This document shows positions 45,513 through 53,957 of a DNA stretch of 64,000 nucleotides, piece by piece. Position numbers and translations under genes: made by a program. Under the pieces are notes generated by a model, which saw only the letters and a list, made by a program, of their open reading frames with translations, did no database searches and was not told where the DNA came from. The DNA is taken from NCBI GenBank assembly GCA_035281645.1, contig DATEDN010000066.1, positions 35,220 through 99,219 of the forward strand. Direction: 5' to 3'. Within the stretch, counting starts at the first letter, position 1. Each line of letters begins with the position of its first letter. The DNA comes from JACCTH01 sp035281645. GTDB taxonomy: Bacteria > Actinomycetota > Acidimicrobiia > Spongiisociales > ZC4RG35.

Positions 45513-46504
45513 GCGCACCCGTTCTAGCGGTGCGAGACCTCACCACCGTTCTCAACCTGGCCGAGGGGCCGGTGGGGGTGGTGAGAGGGGTGAGCTTGGA
45601 TGTCGGGGCGGGCGAGACCGTGGGTTTGGTGGGCGAATCCGGCTGTGGCAAGACCATGGCCATGCTTTCGGTCATGGGTCTGCATCCCCAGCCACCTGCG
45701 GAGATCGTCGCTGGCGAGGTCATCGTCGGTGGTCGGGATATTCGCAAGCTGTCCGAAGAAGAACGTCGCCTGGTGCGGGGCGCCCAGGTGGCGATGGTTT
45801 ACCAGGATCCAATGACTTCGCTCAACCCTCTGATGCGGATCGGGGATCAAATCGGTGAGGTCCTGGTTGCGCACGGCCAGAATGCTGAGGAGGCCAGGCA
45901 TCGCACCGTCGAGGTCCTGAGTCAGGTGGGCATTCCTCAACCGCGCCGGGCAGCCGAGTCCTATCCCCACGAGTACTCGGGGGGGATGAGGCAGCGGGCC
46001 ATGATCGCCATGGCTCTCGCGCTCCATCCCCAGGTGCTGATCGCAGATGAGCCCACGACCGCCCTCGATGTGACCATCCAGCAGCAGATCATCACTCTCG
46101 TCGCCGATCTACAGCAGGAGATGGGGATGGCAGTGATCTGGGTTACTCACGACCTCGGAGTCGTGGCCAGGGTGGCAGAACGCATCCTCGTGATGTACGG
46201 GGGACACATCGTCGAGCAGGGACCCACCGATAAGGTTTTCAAAGAGCCCGAGCATCCCTATACGGCTGGCCTGCTCGGGTCGATCCCCCGCGTGCGCGGC
46301 GCCGAACGTCATCCCCTCCGCCAAATACCGGGGGCTCCACCCGATCCCACCCGTCAACCAACCGGCTGCCCATTTCATCCCCGCTGCCCAAACGCGGTGG
46401 AGAAGTGTGTCAGGGAAATGCCTCCCCTGACCCCACGGGGAGACTCGGATCAGCCTGAGCACCGGGCGGCGTGCTGGGTCCCGCCCGAGGAATGGGTGGC
46501 GTGA
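45509..46504 (+). CDS. Peptide ABC transporter ATPase, DppD-like
   Basis: A 331-residue ATPase. Walker A GESGCGKTMAML is near residue 44, the signature YSGGMRQRAMIAMAL near 155, Walker B VLIADEPTTALD near 173 and the switch His in THDLGVVAR near 212. The C-terminal Cys-rich extension (CPFHPRCPNAVEKCV to CW) is typical of OppD/DppD and may bind an iron-sulfur cluster, as shown for mycobacterial OppD. The start TTG 45509 overlaps anmK's stop. It works with the DppF-like ATPase to power import. Confidence 0.93.
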   Translation: MSAPVLAVRDLTTVLNLAEGPVGVVRGVSLDVGAGETVGLVGESGCGKTMAMLSVMGLHPQPPAEIVAGEVIVGGRDIRKLSEEERRLVRGAQVAMVYQDPMTSLNPLMRIGDQIGEVLVAHGQNAEEARHRTVEVLSQVGIPQPRRAAESYPHEYSGGMRQRAMIAMALALHPQVLIADEPTTALDVTIQQQIITLVADLQQEMGMAVIWVTHDLGVVARVAERILVMYGGHIVEQGPTDKVFKEPEHPYTAGLLGSIPRVRGAERHPLRQIPGAPPDPTRQPTGCPFHPRCPNAVEKCVREMPPLTPRGDSDQPEHRAACWVPPEEWVA

Positions 46505-47520
46505 ACAAGCCCATATTGCGGGCGGAGGACCTGACGCGGGTCTATTCAGTCCGGGGGACGGGCCAGAGCCTTCAGGCAGTCGCCGGAGTTTCCCTCGCCC
46601 TGGCTCGAGGCGAGACCCTCGGTGTGGTGGGTGAATCAGGGTGTGGGAAGTCGACTCTGGCCCGGCTTCTGGTGAGGCTCGAAGAACCCTCGTCGGGTCG
46701 GATCGAGCTCGACGGACAAGACATCACCCACGTGCGCGGCCCGGACCTGCGGGCTATCCATCGCCGGATCCAGATGGTCTTCCAGGACCCGTATGCCTCG
46801 CTGAATCCGCGGATGACCATCGGCCGGGCACTGGAGGAGGTAATCGAAGTTCATCGCTTGCGGCCCCGCCAGCAGTGGTCAGTTCGAGCCAGGGAATTGC
46901 TAAACATGGTGGGGCTGTCTGCGGCGATGGCGGGGCGTTATCCCCACCAATTGTCCGGTGGTCAGCGTCAGCGGGTCGGTATCGCCCGGGCGCTCGCGGT
47001 CGAGCCGGAGGTGATAGTGCTCGATGAGCCTGTGTCGGCACTCGACGTGTCGGTGCGATCGGGGATCATGAACCTTCTGGGCAAGCTGCAAACCGAGCTG
47101 GGCCTCGCCTACATCTTCATCTCCCACGACCTGGCGATGGTTCGGCACATCTCCGATCGAGTGGCGGTGATGTATCTCGGGAAGATCGTCGAGACAGGTC
47201 CCTGGGAACCGGTGAGCGACCGGCCGCTGCATCCCTATACCCTCGCCCTGCAGCAGGCGGTCCCGATCGCTGACCCCGACGTGGAGGCCACCCGTCAGGT
47301 GCGGACCCTGCTGGGGGAGGTGCCGGATCCGGCTGCCCCACCTCCAGGCTGTCACTTCCATCCTCGCTGTCCCCTGGCAGAGGAGATTTGTCGAGAGAAA
47401 CCTCCACTCCTCGCTCTCCTCACGCCCGATCATTGGGCCGCTTGCCACGTGGCGGCGAGGCGGCTCGGAAAGCCCGAGGCGACCATCGGGAAGCAGGCAA
47501 GCCTGGAGATGAGTCGATAA
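46501..47520 (+). CDS. Peptide ABC transporter ATPase, DppF-like
   Basis: A 339-residue ATPase, last in the operon. Walker A GESGCGKSTLARLL near residue 44, signature LSGGQRQRVGIARAL near 147, Walker B VIVLDEPVSALDVS near 165 and the C-terminal CHFHPRCPLAEEICR Cys cluster are clear. GTG 46501 was chosen because it overlaps the DppD-like stop (GTGA) and follows GAGGAA at a proper distance; an ATG at 46492 also fits. No terminator hairpin is visible after its TAA. Confidence 0.92.
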   Translation: MNKPILRAEDLTRVYSVRGTGQSLQAVAGVSLALARGETLGVVGESGCGKSTLARLLVRLEEPSSGRIELDGQDITHVRGPDLRAIHRRIQMVFQDPYASLNPRMTIGRALEEVIEVHRLRPRQQWSVRARELLNMVGLSAAMAGRYPHQLSGGQRQRVGIARALAVEPEVIVLDEPVSALDVSVRSGIMNLLGKLQTELGLAYIFISHDLAMVRHISDRVAVMYLGKIVETGPWEPVSDRPLHPYTLALQQAVPIADPDVEATRQVRTLLGEVPDPAAPPPGCHFHPRCPLAEEICREKPPLLALLTPDHWAACHVAARRLGKPEATIGKQASLEMSR

Positions 47521-47621
47521 GCGCTCAGAACGGCTTACGCATTAAGGTCGAAAAAGGCGAGTCTGGTCCCCTTCAGAACCCGCTGCTTCTATCAAGGGTC
47601 CGGAAGAGAGGAATCCAGACG

Positions 47622-47930
47622 ATGGCCGAGTTCGCAACGGTCGCCAAGGTTGGCGACATTAGAGAGGGTGACCTTGCCAATTTCGACGTCTCCGGCAATC
47701 AAGTGGCGGTCGCCAACGTCGGCGGCACCTTCTACGGTTTTGGCGACGTCTGCACCCACATGGCGTGTTCACTGGCCGAGGGCGAGCTCGATGGGACCAC
47801 GGTGACCTGCCTTTGTCATGGGAGCCAATTCGACGTCACTACCGGAGCGGTGCTCAGACCGCCAGCTGATGAGCCAGTTCCGTCATATCCCGTGCGCGTC
47901 GCGGGCGATGACATCCAAGTCCTGGTTTGA
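47622..47930 (+). CDS. Rieske-type [2Fe-2S] ferredoxin
   Basis: A 102-residue stand-alone Rieske ferredoxin of the dioxygenase-component type. Ligands are CTHMAC near residues 44-49 and CLCHGSQFD near 64-72, and the closing PVPSYPVRV strand matches biphenyl/NirD-like ferredoxins. It starts at ATG 47622, ten nt after GAGAGGA. It is 101 nt from the transporter operon and 64 nt before a pirin gene. No dioxygenase subunit lies nearby, so its electron partner is unknown. Confidence 0.9.
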   Translation: MAEFATVAKVGDIREGDLANFDVSGNQVAVANVGGTFYGFGDVCTHMACSLAEGELDGTTVTCLCHGSQFDVTTGAVLRPPADEPVPSYPVRVAGDDIQVLV

Positions 47931-47994
47931 GAGCCGACGAAAGCCCGCGACGGTTTAGCACTCCCGCAACTCCTCTCCAGTTAGGTTCGGGGCA

Positions 47995-48942
47995 ATGAGC
48001 GGACCGGTCGAGGAGACGACCCTCCCTCCCAACGAGGGCTTTGGGGTCAGCACCATCGAGGTCAAGGAAGGACGGAGCACCCATCTGGGGGAGATGGGAA
48101 TCCTTCGAGTGCTGCCAACAAAAGGTCGACGCAGCATCGGGCCTTGGTGCTTCGTCGACCTCATGAGTCCCGACAACGTCGACCAACCGCCTCCCTTGGA
48201 GGTGGGCCCTCACCCACATATCGGACTATCAACGGTGACCTGGCTATTCGCCGGCACCGTCCTCCACACCGACTCACTCAACAACCAACAGCCGATTCGT
48301 CCCGGGGAGCTGAACCTAATGACCTCCGGCCGGGGAATCGCCCACGCTGAGGAAGGAATCGAGCCCCGAGCAAGCGAGGAAACCGGGGGGATCATGGGTG
48401 CCCAGATGTGGCTGGCGCAGCCCGAATCGACCCGAAATGGATCGAATGGCTTTCAGCACCACGAGGATCTGCCGGAAGTTGACCTCATTGGTGCGACCGC
48501 GCGCATACTCATCGGCGAGCACAACGGAACCGTGTCGCCGACTCGCTTCGAACACCCCGCTATCGGCATCGATCTCACGCTTCGACGGCCACTGGAGCTG
48601 GAAGCCAAGCGGCAATTCGAATACGCGGTGGTGCCAATTGACCGACCGGTGAAAGTCGAGGACGCCATCGCCGAACCGGGCTCTCTCGCCGTCCTGCCCA
48701 CCGGCTTTGAATCGTTCCGGCTCGAGACCCAGACCGGCGTCGCTCGGGTGTTGGTGTTGGGGGGATTGCCCCTGGGCGTGGAGTTGAAGATGTGGTGGAA
48801 CTTCGTGGCCCGTACCGCTGAAGAGATCACCGAGGCCTGGCGAGACTGGCAAAACCACAACGAAGAGCGTTTTGGACCGGTCCCGTCGACCCTGGCTCGC
48901 ATCGATGCCCCGCCACCCCCCTGGCTGCGGGCCGCTGACTGA
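47995..48942 (+). CDS. Pirin-family protein
   Basis: A 315-residue bicupin pirin. The metal-ligand region HPHIGLSTVTWLFAGTVLHTD (residues about 75-95) and RGIAHAEE near 119-126 supply the three His and one Glu of the N-terminal cupin, and the conserved start FLLVDHF-like segment is replaced by PWCFVDLMSPDN. Pirins include quercetin-2,3-dioxygenases and transcription cofactors; the substrate here is unknown. It lies on the same strand as the Rieske ferredoxin but 64 nt away. Confidence 0.9.
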   Translation: MSGPVEETTLPPNEGFGVSTIEVKEGRSTHLGEMGILRVLPTKGRRSIGPWCFVDLMSPDNVDQPPPLEVGPHPHIGLSTVTWLFAGTVLHTDSLNNQQPIRPGELNLMTSGRGIAHAEEGIEPRASEETGGIMGAQMWLAQPESTRNGSNGFQHHEDLPEVDLIGATARILIGEHNGTVSPTRFEHPAIGIDLTLRRPLELEAKRQFEYAVVPIDRPVKVEDAIAEPGSLAVLPTGFESFRLETQTGVARVLVLGGLPLGVELKMWWNFVARTAEEITEAWRDWQNHNEERFGPVPSTLARIDAPPPPWLRAAD

Positions 48943-48960
48943 GGAGGCTCACGCCGTTGT

Positions 48961-49749
48961 CTAAGCGCTGGCCCCGCGATAGTGGCGGAGCGAGAGGCGC
49001 CAAACGAGCGAGGACCCCAGCAGGGCAGCAATGGCGACCAGAGAAACCACTACCACCAATCCCAAACTGGTTCTCCCCAGCAGTGCCTCGACGGGGAAAG
49101 TCGTCATCACCGCCACCGGCAGCGCAAAGGTGAGCAGGCCCCGAACGAAACCCCGATACATCTGAACTGGGAAGCGCCCGGCTTCGACCACACCTTGCAA
49201 CAGGTCGTCGAGGGCCTCGCCCCCGATGGCCCACAGGGCCAGGCTCTGGATCGCCACGGCCAATGCGTACACCACTGAAAGGGCGGCGGAACCTAGGACC
49301 GCCCAACCGGCCAAGTCGATCACAGCCACAGGTTCACCCCGCCAGATCAACGCCACCACCATCAGGCCGATCCCGAGCAGAGGATCCATGAGGTTGTAAA
49401 TGCCCAGGTGGCGGAAACTCACCATGAACTGGCTGTTGACTGGCTTGGTGAGGACGAAGTCGAGCGTGCCCATCCGGACGTACTCCGTCATCCGGCCCAG
49501 GTTGGGCTGGATGAGCGCCTGTCTCAAGCCGTTGACGGCGAAGAACCAACCCATCACCACCAAGAGCTCGGGATAGGACCAACCATTGACGGTCTCCCCG
49601 AAACGGAAGTAGACGCCCACCCCGAGCACCGCCCATACCAACCAGAAGAGGCTGAGCAGAGCATTGGAGACGAAGTTGAGCCGGTATTCCAGCTCAGCTT
49701 GAACCGTGGCCGACCAAAAGATCCTCAAGAGACGCAGATAGCGTGTCAC
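48961..49749 (-). CDS. ABC-2 family transporter permease (COG3694-like)
   Basis: A 262-residue six-helix permease. It starts at GTG 49749, overlapping the stop of the preceding permease by GTGA; an open frame further upstream has no support. The segment YLRLLRIFWSATVQAELEYR, the RLNFVSNALLS loop and GRMTEYVRMGTLDFVLTKPVNSQFM near 87-111 (split here) are typical of the COG3694 partner. With the COG4587-like permease and the COG4586-like ATPase it forms a three-gene exporter widely seen in bacteria, with unknown substrate. Confidence 0.88.
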   Translation of the reverse strand: MTRYLRLLRIFWSATVQAELEYRLNFVSNALLSLFWLVWAVLGVGVYFRFGETVNGWSYPELLVVMGWFFAVNGLRQALIQPNLGRMTEYVRMGTLDFVLTKPVNSQFMVSFRHLGIYNLMDPLLGIGLMVVALIWRGEPVAVIDLAGWAVLGSAALSVVYALAVAIQSLALWAIGGEALDDLLQGVVEAGRFPVQMYRGFVRGLLTFALPVAVMTTFPVEALLGRTSLGLVVVVSLVAIAALLGSSLVWRLSLRHYRGASA

Positions 49750-50540
49750 CCACTCACCGCCTGATAGTGACGGAGACCGGCTCGCCACAGGCGGACAAAG
49801 GCCACGGTGAAAACCAGAAACCAGATGGCCGTCACGAGTAGTCCAGCCGCCGACTGAGCCGCCGTCGAGCGCCCCACCAGGATGTCGAGCGGTAAGCCCA
49901 TAGAAGAGCGGAAGGGGAGGAGATAGGAGGCAGCCCGTACCGGGCCGGGCAGGAGCTCGGTCGGGGCGATCCAGCCGGAGAGAAATGCCCCCGCCCCCCA
50001 CCAAAGCGAATAGAGGTTGGCCATCTGGGTCGACCAAAAAGCGGCAGTGGCAAAAGTCATCGAAATGAGGACATTGAGGAGGAAACCGCTCACCACGGCG
50101 ACGATCACGAATAAGCCGCGGGTGGGGGTCAGCGAATAGCTGAGGTCATCCCAACCCAGCGTCACCAGGACGAGCGAGGGGACGAGGAAGCCAGCCATCA
50201 CCAGGCGGAAACCGACTTCCCGGGCCAGGTATTGGTAAAAGGGGTGCATCGGCCGCAGAAGCCGAAAGGAGAGCGCTCCCGAGCGCATGTCCTCGTCCCA
50301 AGCCCAGGTGAGGAAGCTCGATGTCAGCTGTGCGATCACCGCGGCCGCGAAGTAATAGCCAATGAGCTCTTCGCGGCTCCATCCGAGCCGTTCGCCGGAG
50401 GTCTCCTCGACCGAGAGCCAGACGGCCAGCAGCAGCAGCGGGAAAACGCTCGAGAGGACCCAGATGAGGATGCGCGCTCGGTACTCGACCGCAACCGCGG
50501 TTTCGGTCTTGACGAGGGCGAAGAAGGATCTAGTCGTCAC
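49746..50540 (-). CDS. ABC-2 family transporter permease (COG4587-like)
   Basis: A 264-residue permease with six helices. GTG 50540 overlaps the ATPase stop by 11 nt and begins TTRSFFALVKTETAVAVEYRA, the family's N terminus. The segment WDEDMRSGALSFRLLRPMHPFYQYL near 83-107 is the diagnostic COG4587 loop. It is co-translated with both neighbours and, with the other permease, should form a heterodimeric exporter channel. Confidence 0.9.
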   Translation of the reverse strand: MTTRSFFALVKTETAVAVEYRARILIWVLSSVFPLLLLAVWLSVEETSGERLGWSREELIGYYFAAAVIAQLTSSFLTWAWDEDMRSGALSFRLLRPMHPFYQYLAREVGFRLVMAGFLVPSLVLVTLGWDDLSYSLTPTRGLFVIVAVVSGFLLNVLISMTFATAAFWSTQMANLYSLWWGAGAFLSGWIAPTELLPGPVRAASYLLPFRSSMGLPLDILVGRSTAAQSAAGLLVTAIWFLVFTVAFVRLWRAGLRHYQAVSG

Positions 50541-51504
50541 CGTCGGAAAACAGTCGGTCGATGACCTGTTCGATCGGTGGGTCGGCAATCGCAACATCTG
50601 AGACCGGGAGAGCGGTCAGCATCTGGGATGCAACCGTAGAGATGGAGTCCCTCGGCACCTCGATGACTGCCGACAACTTCTCCCGGCTCACCACCTTCCC
50701 GAATCCGGCCAGGGCGCCATCGTCGACGTCTGCGGCCAGGATGACGGTGATGTGACGAAAGGGCGCCCGCTCCGCCAGCAACTCCGTGAGCTCCCCGTCA
50801 TGACGGAGGACACCGTGATCGATCACCAACACCCGCCGAGCAAGAGCGGTGATATCGGCCATGTAGTGGCTGGTCAGAAGCACGGTGGCGCTGTAGTCGC
50901 GGCTGTAGTGGCTGATAAATCTTCGCACTGCGGCCTGGGCGGTGACATCGAGCCCCAGCGTGGGTTCATCGAGAAAGAGAACACGAGGTCGGTGCAAGAG
51001 GCCGGCGGCCAGCTCACAGCGCATACGTTCGCCGAGGCTGAGGTTGCGCACCGGCCGGTCGAGATAGGCGCCAATCTCGAGCAGATCGACGACGACATCG
51101 AGGGTGGCTTCAAATTCCTTTCTGGGTATCCGGTAGATCTCGCGATTGGCATGAAAGGTCTCCATCGCTGGCAGGTCCCAATAGAGCTGATTTCTCTGAC
51201 CCATGACGAAAGTGATGGTTCCGAGGAATTCCCGGTCCCGTTCAAAAGGGTGAAACCCGGCGACCTCTAAAACACCTCCGTCGGGGTAGAGCAGACCGGC
51301 GAGGCATTTCAGGGTCGTGGTCTTTCCGGCCCCGTTGGGCCCGAGAAAACCCACCACTTCTCCCGCCTCTACCTGAAACGAGATCCCGTCTACCGCCCGC
51401 ACGAGGGCGTACTCACGGCGGACCAGGCCGCGCAAACCGGCGCCCATCCCAGCTTCACGGCGGTGGACCCGGAAGTGCTTGACGAGGCCTTCGACGGTGA
51501 TCAC
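50530..51504 (-). CDS. ABC transporter ATPase (COG4586-like)
   Basis: A 324-residue ATPase. Walker A FLGPNGAGKTTTLKCLAG is near residue 53, the LSLGERMRCELAAGLLHRP signature near 155 and Walker B VLFLDEPTLGLDVTAQ near 175. The N-terminal insertion VHRREAGMGAGLRGLVRREYALVRA, before the ATP site, is a hallmark of the COG4586 group. It drives the ABC-2 permease pair encoded downstream. The substrate is unknown; relatives are called natural product or lipid exporters without strong proof. Confidence 0.92.
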   Translation of the reverse strand: MITVEGLVKHFRVHRREAGMGAGLRGLVRREYALVRAVDGISFQVEAGEVVGFLGPNGAGKTTTLKCLAGLLYPDGGVLEVAGFHPFERDREFLGTITFVMGQRNQLYWDLPAMETFHANREIYRIPRKEFEATLDVVVDLLEIGAYLDRPVRNLSLGERMRCELAAGLLHRPRVLFLDEPTLGLDVTAQAAVRRFISHYSRDYSATVLLTSHYMADITALARRVLVIDHGVLRHDGELTELLAERAPFRHITVILAADVDDGALAGFGKVVSREKLSAVIEVPRDSISTVASQMLTALPVSDVAIADPPIEQVIDRLFSDGDD

Positions 51505-51624
51505 AAGATGCGATCCTGGCAGCCGCGGTTTCTTTGAGGAGACGATTAACGAAACTCAGGGCGCTGTCTCGTGACAAACTGGCGCCGGGCTTGGCGGGGT
51601 ATGACCGACCGAGAAAGGACACCG

Positions 51625-53124
51625 ATGGGAGAGAGCAGACCGGTCAAGGTTCTCACCGGGGACGAGTATCTCGAGAGTCTGCGGGATGGGCGTTCGGTCT
51701 ACCTCGATGGCGAGCTGGTCAAGGACGTCACTGAGCATCCGGCCTTCCGGAACTCGGCACGGTCCGTCGCCCGCCTCTACGACGCCCTCCACGATCCCGG
51801 CCAGCGATTGCTGGGCGAGGACCGCCACGGAATCATCACCCACAAGTTCTTCATGCCGAGCTACTCGTCCTCGGAATTGATGGAGGCCCGGGAAGCCATC
51901 GCAGCCTGGGCCCGTCTCACGTATGGCTTCATGGGGCGGACCCCTGACTACAAGGCGTCTTTCATGGCCACGCTGGGGGCGGCCCCGGCCTTCTACAGCC
52001 CCTTCACCTCCAGCGCCGAAGACTGGTATCGGCGTTATGCCGAACAGGCGCTCTTCCTCAACCACATCCTCATCAACCCGCCGATCGACCGGAACCGAGA
52101 GGTGCACGAGGTGGAAGACGTCTTTCTTCACGCCGTCTCCGAACGCGACGACGGCATGGTGGTGCGCGGCGCGAAGATGCTCGGGACCGCCTCGGCCCTC
52201 ACCCACGCCACCTTCGTAGCGCAAAACACCGCCACCAGCCTGGAGAAGGGAAAGGCCGAGGATTATGCGCTGGTGTTCATCGCCCCCATGGACACCGCGG
52301 GGATGAAGCTCATCTCCCGCCGCTCATTCGAAGCCGCCGCCGAATCACCCTGGGACAACCCGCTTTCCAGTCGCTTCGACGAGAACGACGCCATGGTCAT
52401 CTTCGACGACGCCTTCATCCCCTGGGAGAACGTACTCGTCTATCGCGATGTGGAGAAGGCAACCGGTTTCTACGCCGCCTCGGGTTTCATGAACCGGTAC
52501 ACGCTCCAGGCCGGCACCAGGCTCGCGGTCAAGCTCGACTTCATGTGCGGAGTGATCGCTTCGGCCTTGGAGGCCAACGGGACCGACTCCTTTCGCGGGA
52601 CCCAGGCCCAACTCGGTGAGCTGATGGGCTGGGGATCTCTGATGTGGGCCCTCACCTCCGCCCTCGCCCTCGATCCCGAGGAGGGACCGGGAGGGATGAT
52701 GATCCCCAAGCTCGACTACGCCGTCTTGGTTCGACTGTTCGGGGCCATGGCCTGGCCCAAGGTGGAACAGGCGGTGGGAGATTTGCTGGGAGGGAGTCCG
52801 CTCGTGATTCCCTCCAGCTATCGGGACATGGCAAGCGAGGAGCTGCGGCCCTACATCGACCGGTATTACCGCGGCTCAACCGGCTCGGCCCACGACCGCA
52901 TCAAGCTCTTCAAACTGCTCTGGGACGCGGTAGGGAGCGATTTCGGCTCCCGCCACACTCTCTACGAGCGCAACTACGGTGGCAGCCCCGAGCTGGTCCG
53001 GCTCAATGTTCTCCAATTTGCCCGCCAGCGCGGACGCTTGGAGGAGATGCAGGCGCTGGTAGCGGCCTGCATGGCCGAGTACGACCTCGAGGGCTGGACC
53101 GACGGGCCCTGGATCACTGCGTGA
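51625..53124 (+). CDS. 4-hydroxyphenylacetate 3-monooxygenase-type flavin oxygenase (HpaB/HpaH)
   Basis: A 499-residue protein of the HpaB family, FADH2-using oxygenases that hydroxylate 4-hydroxyphenylacetate, chlorophenols or similar phenols. It has the N-terminal TGDEYLESLRDGRSVYLDGE, the flavin-side FIAPMDTAGMKLISRRSFE near 217-235, and NPLSSRFDENDAMVIFDDAF near 246-265, all family segments. No flavin reductase lies beside it, so FADH2 must come from elsewhere. ATG 51625 follows AAAGGA at 51614. Its stop overlaps the GTG start of the pirin-like gene (GTGA), so the two act together. Confidence 0.9.
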   Translation: MGESRPVKVLTGDEYLESLRDGRSVYLDGELVKDVTEHPAFRNSARSVARLYDALHDPGQRLLGEDRHGIITHKFFMPSYSSSELMEAREAIAAWARLTYGFMGRTPDYKASFMATLGAAPAFYSPFTSSAEDWYRRYAEQALFLNHILINPPIDRNREVHEVEDVFLHAVSERDDGMVVRGAKMLGTASALTHATFVAQNTATSLEKGKAEDYALVFIAPMDTAGMKLISRRSFEAAAESPWDNPLSSRFDENDAMVIFDDAFIPWENVLVYRDVEKATGFYAASGFMNRYTLQAGTRLAVKLDFMCGVIASALEANGTDSFRGTQAQLGELMGWGSLMWALTSALALDPEEGPGGMMIPKLDYAVLVRLFGAMAWPKVEQAVGDLLGGSPLVIPSSYRDMASEELRPYIDRYYRGSTGSAHDRIKLFKLLWDAVGSDFGSRHTLYERNYGGSPELVRLNVLQFARQRGRLEEMQALVAACMAEYDLEGWTDGPWITA

Positions 53125-53855
53125 TCGAGCTCAGACCCGATGCCAGTATCTATAGGGTAGAGGGGGGATGGTTCGCGGCCCGATGGCATTTCTCCTTCGA
53201 CCACTATCGGGATCCGGCCAACGACGGCTTCGGGGCGATGCGGGTCTTCAACGACGATCGGTTGATCCCCGGCGCCGTCTGGCCCCTCCACCCGCACCGT
53301 GACGTCGAGGGGATCACCTACGTCGTCGAGGGCCTGTTCGGTCACGAGGACAACGTCGGCGGCCCATTCGGTCCGCTCCCGGCCGGGTCGGTCCAGGTGA
53401 TGTCGCTTGGCTCTGGTGCTCTCCACTCAGAACGCAATGCCTCATCCGAGGCACCGATGCGGTTCATTCAGATTTGGGTCCTCCCCGACACGCCTGACCT
53501 CACTCCTGGAGTTGAGCAAAGGGTCTTCACCCGGGACGACCGGACCAACCGAATGCTCACTGTGGTCTCGCCCCAAGGAGGGCTCGCAGCCAGAGTTCAT
53601 CAGGACGCCTTTGTCTACGTGGCGGCTCTCGATCCACAAGCCGTGGTCACCCAGCCGACCGATGACGGCCGCGGCGTCTATCTATATCTGATCAGTGGTC
53701 GGGGGTCGCTGAACGGTCGATCGATGAGCACCGGTGATGCCGCCAAGATCAACGGGCCCGAAACGATCACCTTCTCCGCCGACGATGCGAGCGAGCTCAT
53801 CCTGGTGGAGGTGCCCCTGCGGTTCGAGGCCGTCGGGGTTTGGCAGCGGCGTTGA
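53121..53855 (+). CDS. Pirin-family protein (YhhW-like)
   Basis: A 244-residue bicupin pirin. The metal-site residues are in HPHRDVEGITYVVEG (residues about 56-70) with the paired His of GHED and the Glu of GALHSERNAS near 104. YhhW-like pirins can cleave quercetin; here the tight coupling to an HpaB-type oxygenase (GTG inside its stop) suggests a role in aromatic ring breakdown or protection (inference). It ends about 100 nt before the SufR-like regulator, whose promoter region starts at 53880. Confidence 0.88.
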   Translation: MIELRPDASIYRVEGGWFAARWHFSFDHYRDPANDGFGAMRVFNDDRLIPGAVWPLHPHRDVEGITYVVEGLFGHEDNVGGPFGPLPAGSVQVMSLGSGALHSERNASSEAPMRFIQIWVLPDTPDLTPGVEQRVFTRDDRTNRMLTVVSPQGGLAARVHQDAFVYVAALDPQAVVTQPTDDGRGVYLYLISGRGSLNGRSMSTGDAAKINGPETITFSADDASELILVEVPLRFEAVGVWQRR

Positions 53856-53879
53856 TCGAGCTGCGGCGGGGGATGGGTT

Positions 53880-53907
53880 TCTAAAATTGGCCAAGCCTAG
53901 ACTTAGA
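53880..53907. promoter_or_regulatory. TCTAAA-N16-CTTAGA dyad, putative operator of the SufR-like gene
   Basis: TCTAAA at 53880-53885 and CTTAGA at 53902-53907 with exactly 16 nt between, one base short of the perfect dyad at 20365-20392. The right half ends 50 nt before the regulator's start, against 51 nt at the Rieske-FAD gene. Both regions also share the 9-mer TAGACTTAG (20389-20397 and 53898-53906). This suggests autoregulation by the adjacent gene or control by a shared protein. Confidence 0.45.
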
Positions 53908-53957
53908 AGTGGTCGGGCTGTATTGTCAAGGGGCAAAGGTTTTAGAAAGGATCAATC

